Source of the DNA: Aestuariivirga sp.
GTDB lineage: Bacteria; Pseudomonadota; Alphaproteobacteria; Rhizobiales; Aestuariivirgaceae
NCBI RefSeq assembly: GCF_020252405.1
Contig: NZ_JADCDA010000008.1
Span: 157,184 to 221,183, forward strand
Length of the DNA stretch: 64,000 nt
Reading direction: 5' to 3'
The notes below the pieces were generated by a model. It did no database searches. It saw nothing but the letters and a program-made list of their open reading frames with translations, and had not been told where the DNA came from. Position numbers and translations under genes: made by a program. This document shows positions 59,063 to 64,000 of the stretch, piece after piece; within the stretch, counting starts at the first letter, position 1, and each line of letters begins with the position of its first letter.

Positions 59063-60334
59063 TCACTTTCTGTCCTGCCAGGCGGCAAGGCGGTCCAGTC
59101 CGATCAGCTCCTCATAGGTCTGGCGGGGGCGGACCAGGGCCCATTTGCCGCCCTTCACAAGGACTTCCGGCACCAGCGGCCGGGTGTTGTAGGTGCCGGC
59201 CTGCACCGCGCCATAGGCCCCGGCCGTCATGGTGGCGAGAAGGTCTCCCGGCGCGACCTTGGGCAGTTTCCGCCCCCTAGCGAGATAGTCACCCGACTCG
59301 CAGACGGGGCCGACGACGTCCGTCATCATGGTTTCGTCCGTGGCAGGCGCCGCCACCGGGATGATCTCGTGATGGGCGTCATAGAGGGTGGGGCGGATCA
59401 GGTCGTTCATCGCCGCGTCCTGGATGACGAAGTGCTTCCCGGCGCCGTCCTTCACGTAGATCACGCGCGACACCAGCACGCCCGCATTGCCGGCGATCAT
59501 GCGGCCGGGCTCGAGCACGAACTTGAGGTTCAGATGGCCCAGCGTCTTCCGGACCATGGCCGCATATTCATCCGGGTGCGGAGGAATGTCGTTGTCGCCG
59601 CGATAGGGCGCTCCCAGGCCTCCGCCGAGGTCGAGGTGGCGGATTTTGTGGCCGTCCCCGCGCAGCTCCCCGGTCAGCCCGCCCATCAGCCGGAAGGCTT
59701 TCTCGAAGGGGGCGAGCTCGGTGATCTGGCTGCCGATATGCATGTCGATGCCGGCCACGTCGATGCCGGGAAGGGCCGCGGCGCGGGCATAGACCTCGCG
59801 CGCGCGGCCGTAGGAGATGCCGAACTTGTCTTCGGCCTTGCCGGTGGAAATCTTGTGATGCGTCCTCGCATCGACGTCCGGGTTGACGCGGATCGACACC
59901 GGGGCGCGCTGGCCGGAGCGTTTGGCCACGTCCGACAGGAGTTCAAGTTCGGGTTCCGACTCGACGTTGAAGCAGGCAATGCCCTCGCGCAGCGCCAGCG
60001 CCATTTCGCGCGCCGTTTTGCCGACGCCGGAGAACACGATCTTGCGGGCGGGCACGCCGGCGGCGAGCGCCCGGCGCAATTCGCCTTCCGAGACCACGTC
60101 CATGCCCGCGCCCAGCTCCGCCATGGTGCGGATGACGGCCTGGTTGGAGTTCGCCTTCATGGCATAGCAGATCATGTGGTCGGCGCCGGCGAAGGCGTCG
60201 TCCATGACCCTGTAGTGGCGCTCCAGCGTGGCGCTGGAATAGCAGTAGAAAGGCGTGCCGACGTCCTCGGCCAGCGCCTTGAGGCTCACGTCCTCGGCAT
60301 GGAGCACGCCGTCGCGATAGGCGAAATGATGCAT
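59063..60334 (-). CDS. lysA: Diaminopimelate decarboxylase
   Basis: GTPFYCYSSATLERHYR; CYAMKANSNQAVIRTMAELGAGMDVVSEGEL; CESGDYLARGRKLP. Confidence 0.97.
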   Translation of the reverse strand: MHHFAYRDGVLHAEDVSLKALAEDVGTPFYCYSSATLERHYRVMDDAFAGADHMICYAMKANSNQAVIRTMAELGAGMDVVSEGELRRALAAGVPARKIVFSGVGKTAREMALALREGIACFNVESEPELELLSDVAKRSGQRAPVSIRVNPDVDARTHHKISTGKAEDKFGISYGRAREVYARAAALPGIDVAGIDMHIGSQITELAPFEKAFRLMGGLTGELRGDGHKIRHLDLGGGLGAPYRGDNDIPPHPDEYAAMVRKTLGHLNLKFVLEPGRMIAGNAGVLVSRVIYVKDGAGKHFVIQDAAMNDLIRPTLYDAHHEIIPVAAPATDETMMTDVVGPVCESGDYLARGRKLPKVAPGDLLATMTAGAYGAVQAGTYNTRPLVPEVLVKGGKWALVRPRQTYEELIGLDRLAAWQDRK

Positions 60335-60336
60335 GG

Positions 60337-60465
60337 CTATTGGGCCTGTTGGGTCTCGGCGGGCGTCTCGGTTGGCTTGGGCGGCTGCGGGTCGCCCTTG
60401 ATGCCGCAGGCGGCGAGCGCGACAGCGATCGCGGCGAGCAGGAAAATGGTTCTCATCCCGGTCAT
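60337..60465 (-). CDS. lptM: Small LptM (YifL)-type lipoprotein, 42 aa, absent from supplied ORF track
   Basis: Hand translation [42 protein letters not shown]; lipobox LAAC then GxKGD motif; ATG overlaps argH stop (ATGA). Confidence 0.87.
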   Translation of the reverse strand: MTGMRTIFLLAAIAVALAACGIKGDPQPPKPTETPAETQQAQ

Positions 60466-61844
60466 CCTTTCAGCAGCTTGAGCCAGCGCTTCGCCTCGCG
60501 CGCCACGTTCCTGGGCGACGTGCCGCCGAAGCTCGTGCGCGAGGCGGCGGAGGCTTCTACGGTGAGCACCTTATACACGTCCCTCGTGATGCGCTTCTCG
60601 ACCGACTGCATGGCGGCAATCGGAAGTTCCGGCAAATCGCAGCCCGTCTTCTCGGCCAGCGCCACCAGGCTGCCCGTCACATGGTGCGCCTCGCGGAAGG
60701 GAATTTTCAGCGTACGGACCAGCCAGTCGGCGAGATCCGTGGCCGTCGAGAAGCCGGCGGCCGCGGCCTTGCGCATCTCGTCCTTGTTGGGGACCATGTC
60801 CCGCACCATGCCGGTGGTGGCGGCAATCGCCAGCGACATGTTGTCGAAGGCGTCGAAGGCGGGCTCCTTGTCCTCCTGCATGTCCTTCGAATAGGCGAGC
60901 GGCAGGCCCTTCATCACGGTCAAAAGCGACAGGAGCGCGCCGATGATGCGGCCGGGCTTGGCGCGCACCAGTTCGGCGGCATCGGGGTTCCGCTTCTGCG
61001 GCATGATGGAGGAGCCGGTGGTGAACCTGTCCGACAGCTTGACGAAGCGGAACTGGCTCGTCGACCAGATGACGATCTCCTCGGCGAGCCGCGAGAGATG
61101 CATCGAACAGATGGCGCAGGCCGACAGTGTCTCGAGCACGAAGTCGCGGTCGGCCACCGTGTCGAGCGAGTTGCGCGTCGGGCGGTCGAAGCCCAGGGCG
61201 GCGGCCGTCATGTGGCGGTCGATGGGGAAGCTCGTTCCGGCCAGCGCCGCCGCACCCAGCGGGTTCTCGTTCATGCGCCGCCGCGCATCCGCCAGCCGCG
61301 AGCGGTCACGCGCCAGCATCTCGACATAGGCCAGCATGTGGTGGCCGAAGGTGACGGGCTGGGCGACCTGCAAATGGGTGAAGCCCGGCATGACGGTTGC
61401 CGCATGGGCCTCCGCCTTCTCCGCCAGCGCCAGCTGCAGCGCCTTCAGCTGCTGGTCGAGGCGGTCAACCGTGTCGCGCACATAGAGCCGGAAATCGAGC
61501 GCCACCTGGTCATTGCGCGAGCGCGCGGTGTGCAGGCGCCCGGCGGCGGGTCCGATCAGCTCCTTCAGGCGGGATTCGACGTTGAGGTGGACGTCCTCCA
61601 GCGCGCGCGAGAAGGTGAAGGCGCCGGCCTCGATCTCGGCTTGCACCTGGTCGAGGCCCTTCCTGATGAGGGCGGCATCGGGTTTCGAGATGATCCCCTG
61701 CTTCGCCAGCATCGCGGCATGCGCTTTCGAGCCTGCAATGTCCTGGGCGAACAGGCGCTTGTCGAAGCCGATCGAGGCGTTGATCTCCTCCATGATCGCG
61801 TCCGGCCCCGACTGGAAGCGCCCGCCCCACATCTTGTTGGTCAT
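60462..61844 (-). CDS. argH: Argininosuccinate lyase
   Basis: [48 protein letters not shown] signature. Confidence 0.98.
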   Translation of the reverse strand: MTNKMWGGRFQSGPDAIMEEINASIGFDKRLFAQDIAGSKAHAAMLAKQGIISKPDAALIRKGLDQVQAEIEAGAFTFSRALEDVHLNVESRLKELIGPAAGRLHTARSRNDQVALDFRLYVRDTVDRLDQQLKALQLALAEKAEAHAATVMPGFTHLQVAQPVTFGHHMLAYVEMLARDRSRLADARRRMNENPLGAAALAGTSFPIDRHMTAAALGFDRPTRNSLDTVADRDFVLETLSACAICSMHLSRLAEEIVIWSTSQFRFVKLSDRFTTGSSIMPQKRNPDAAELVRAKPGRIIGALLSLLTVMKGLPLAYSKDMQEDKEPAFDAFDNMSLAIAATTGMVRDMVPNKDEMRKAAAAGFSTATDLADWLVRTLKIPFREAHHVTGSLVALAEKTGCDLPELPIAAMQSVEKRITRDVYKVLTVEASAASRTSFGGTSPRNVAREAKRWLKLLKG

Positions 61845-61879
61845 CGAAAATCCTTCATTCCGTCCGAAACACTCTGCGC

Positions 61880-62533
61880 ATGAGCACCGAAAAGAAAAAA
61901 TCCAGCCCCCTGGCGCAGATCGCGGCGGGCCTCGTCATTCTCGCAGCGATTACGGGCTATTATCTGTATGAAGCCGCCGGGCGCAAGGCCGGACCTGCGG
62001 AAACGGCGGTGGAAACGCCTGCGACCGCGGCTCCGGCGGCCCAGGGCGGCCTCAGCAAAACGCTGTCCACCGGCACGCTTGCCGCCTTCCTGATCCATCC
62101 GGAACCCAAGCCGCTCCCTGACATCGCCTTCGCCGATGGGCAGGGAAAGCCTCTGAAACTCAGTGACTGGAAGGGCCGGGTGGTGCTGGTCAACCTCTGG
62201 GCCACCTGGTGCGCGCCGTGCCGGAAAGAGATGCCGGATCTGGCGAAGCTCCAGCAGGAACTTGGCTCGGACCAGTTCGAGGTGGTGGCGGTCAGCGTGG
62301 ACCGGAAGGGGGCTGAAGCCTCCTCCAGCTTCCTGAAGGAAACCGGGGCGGACGCACTCAGTCTCTATGTGGAACCATCGACCAAGATCGTCACGGACCT
62401 GCAGTCGGCGGGGCTGCCCGCCACCATCCTGGTGGACCGCCAGGGCCGCGAACTGGGCAGGCTCCTGGGCCCTGCGCATTGGGCCAGCCCCGAGGCCCAG
62501 GCGCTCATCAAAGCGGCACTGGCAGAGAAGTAA
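61880..62533 (+). CDS. TlpA-family thiol-disulfide oxidoreductase
   Basis: N-terminal [27 protein letters not shown]. Confidence 0.93.
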   Translation: MSTEKKKSSPLAQIAAGLVILAAITGYYLYEAAGRKAGPAETAVETPATAAPAAQGGLSKTLSTGTLAAFLIHPEPKPLPDIAFADGQGKPLKLSDWKGRVVLVNLWATWCAPCRKEMPDLAKLQQELGSDQFEVVAVSVDRKGAEASSSFLKETGADALSLYVEPSTKIVTDLQSAGLPATILVDRQGRELGRLLGPAHWASPEAQALIKAALAEK

Positions 62534-62571
62534 CCTGCAGGCAACGGTTTCCGCTGCTCGCTATGGCGGAA

Positions 62572-62615
62572 CGGCCTGCCCGTTGGGCCGAAAGGCAAAC
62601 CTTACGAATCAATAG
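62572..62615 (+). repeat. Imperfect direct repeat, left copy
   Basis: CGGCCTGCCCGTTGGGCCGAAAGGCAAACCTTACGAATCAATAG resembles 63758-63801. Confidence 0.5.
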
Positions 62616-62785
62616 AATCTTCTCTCGCTCAGGCGCAGGTGGGCCTTCCCGCCACCCTACCTGATCGTCTCGCGTGCCGCGAGTTGGGCGATATCCTGCG
62701 TGACGCCAGCTCGCGTTTCAGCAAGTTTCATTGACTCAACCTGAGGATTATCTTCAATTCCCAATCTGAAATGCTCGGAGGTCCC

Positions 62786-63712
62786 ATGCTTTTGTGTGTC
62801 GAGGATCAAGTCGATTGCTTGCTCCTGATAGATCGTGACTACGAGATGTTTGGGGCCGCAATGATCGCTGACGAGCTAAATCAAGCCCGACCTGAGCTCT
62901 CTCTAGATGTACTGGAGGAAAGCGAAGGGGAATATATGGTGCTGAGCGATAGTCTGCGAGAATTCTACGTGCTCATCAGTTTCGTCCAAGAAAAAGTGGA
63001 CTCTGAGATTTTGGCGCGAGCGCTGTCATCATCTTATGCAACTGCATTATCGGCCGGCATTGAAGAAGCTGCTGAAGAGCATCGAAGCTACATTCATATC
63101 ACAGCTAGCAACAACCACCCCAGCGAGCATGTCATTGCCGGGGTCCTTGACGAGATCGCACCTGACCTACGCCAGTCGATGCAATCTGTTCGGACTGAAT
63201 TTGAAGCAGATCAGATCGAAGGCAAGATCGTGGTCTGCCAGCATATTGCAAGGCTGCTCTCAGAAATGCTGCCAGTGGTTGCAGTTCACTGGGGGCAGTC
63301 AGACTTGCTCTTAAGTGGGGATTGTTTCGTTGAACAAGATCCAGAGGATTTTCCATCGCTCATACATGTCCACCCGTTTCTCTATCCCGATAAGACCGCC
63401 GATGACGGGAGCGCCCTGGGCTTGACGACACGGGGCGCCAGATATGTCATCGGACGGGAAATCGATTTTAGGCCTTGCCGCGCCGAGTTCGCGTGGATGT
63501 TTGACCGAACTCTTAGTTTCTTGCGCATGGCCCGGATGAACAATCACAATACTGTCCCTGATGGTCACAGTTTTGGAGAAGACGAGGATGAAGTTATCCG
63601 CGTGCGCTATTTGCCGCCCGTGCCCGGGCAGATTCCACTTATTGCTCTTGAAGTGGAAAGAAGCATCGAACACGGCATCGGCGCAAGAGCCAGGAAGCGG
63701 AAACCAAACTGA
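62786..63712 (+). CDS. Orphan protein, tentatively DUF4261-like (ATG 62771 also possible)
   Basis: GGAGG spaced before ATG 62786; VVAVHWGQSDLLLSGDCFVEQDPEDFPSLIHVHPFLY ... LGLTTRGARYVIGREIDF; lower GC than flanks. Confidence 0.6.
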   Translation: MLLCVEDQVDCLLLIDRDYEMFGAAMIADELNQARPELSLDVLEESEGEYMVLSDSLREFYVLISFVQEKVDSEILARALSSSYATALSAGIEEAAEEHRSYIHITASNNHPSEHVIAGVLDEIAPDLRQSMQSVRTEFEADQIEGKIVVCQHIARLLSEMLPVVAVHWGQSDLLLSGDCFVEQDPEDFPSLIHVHPFLYPDKTADDGSALGLTTRGARYVIGREIDFRPCRAEFAWMFDRTLSFLRMARMNNHNTVPDGHSFGEDEDEVIRVRYLPPVPGQIPLIALEVERSIEHGIGARARKRKPN

Positions 63713-63757
63713 TCAATGGATCGGGACGGGCTTTCTGGCGATTGTGAAGGAAAGTAG

Positions 63758-63801
63758 CGGCCTCGCCCGACTGGCCGAAAAGCAATCATTACGAATTGTA
63801 G
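63758..63801 (+). repeat. Imperfect direct repeat, right copy
   Basis: CGGCCTCGCCCGACTGGCCGAAAAGCAATCATTACGAATTGTAG. Confidence 0.5.
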
Positions 63802-63971
63802 CTCCGACGTGGCAGAGAGAGGATTTCTGCCTCTAGAGCGGCGGGCGGTCATGCAGAACCGGGGTCTTTTCCCTCCCCCTTGTGGGCAGGCGAATCGCAT
63901 ATTGAAAAAGTCCTTGCGGATCAGGGCCATTGGGACTCGATAGGCAGGCAGCTTCTGTTGGGAGGTTTGCC

Positions 63972-64000
63972 ATGTCTGGTTTGCTGGACTATTTTTCTGA
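63972..64000 (+). CDS. Possible 5' end of a further gene (MSGLLDYFS...), truncated by window edge
   Basis: ATG preceded by GGGAGG; too short to identify. Confidence 0.35.

Noticed and set aside
56404-59280. 958-aa plus-strand ORF
   Set aside because: Antisense to the TIGR02302-like gene; translation is Leu/Ala/Arg-rich without domain features.

Overview
High-GC alphaproteobacterial (Rhizobiales-like) chromosomal window, mostly coding and organised in tight same-strand runs. Order: a biotin-dependent carboxyltransferase/PxpC-like fragment plus hydantoinase/oxoprolinase A and B and a branched-chain-type ABC transporter (0-9.3 kb); a Ca2+/H+ exchanger and a VIT1/CCC1-like gene; an accessory-looking locus at 11.7-22.1 kb with three large TPR-glycosyltransferase-like genes, a GT8-like glycosyltransferase, three stand-alone sulfotransferase-like genes and a putative glycosyltransferase-sulfotransferase fusion; an RND efflux pair running straight into a Mrp-type antiporter operon with a fused A-C-terminal/B subunit and two MrpD-like subunits; an arginine deiminase/antiporter/NhaC cassette; then housekeeping genes (tRNA-Gly, ProX-like deacylase, YbbN, Lon-like, Trm112, UbiH-type, glnK-amtB, ftsK, lolA, xthA, CenR-like regulator, L,D-transpeptidase, a baeRF-like protein, YggS, leuS-lptE-holA, TIGR02302-like, lysA-lptM-argH, TlpA). 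The window ends in a lower-GC segment with an orphan DUF4261-like gene between imperfect direct repeats. Dispersed palindromic intergenic repeats occur in several gaps. The best candidate for an under-described system is the TPR-GT/sulfotransferase locus. All family calls are from reading motifs by eye; no database search was run.
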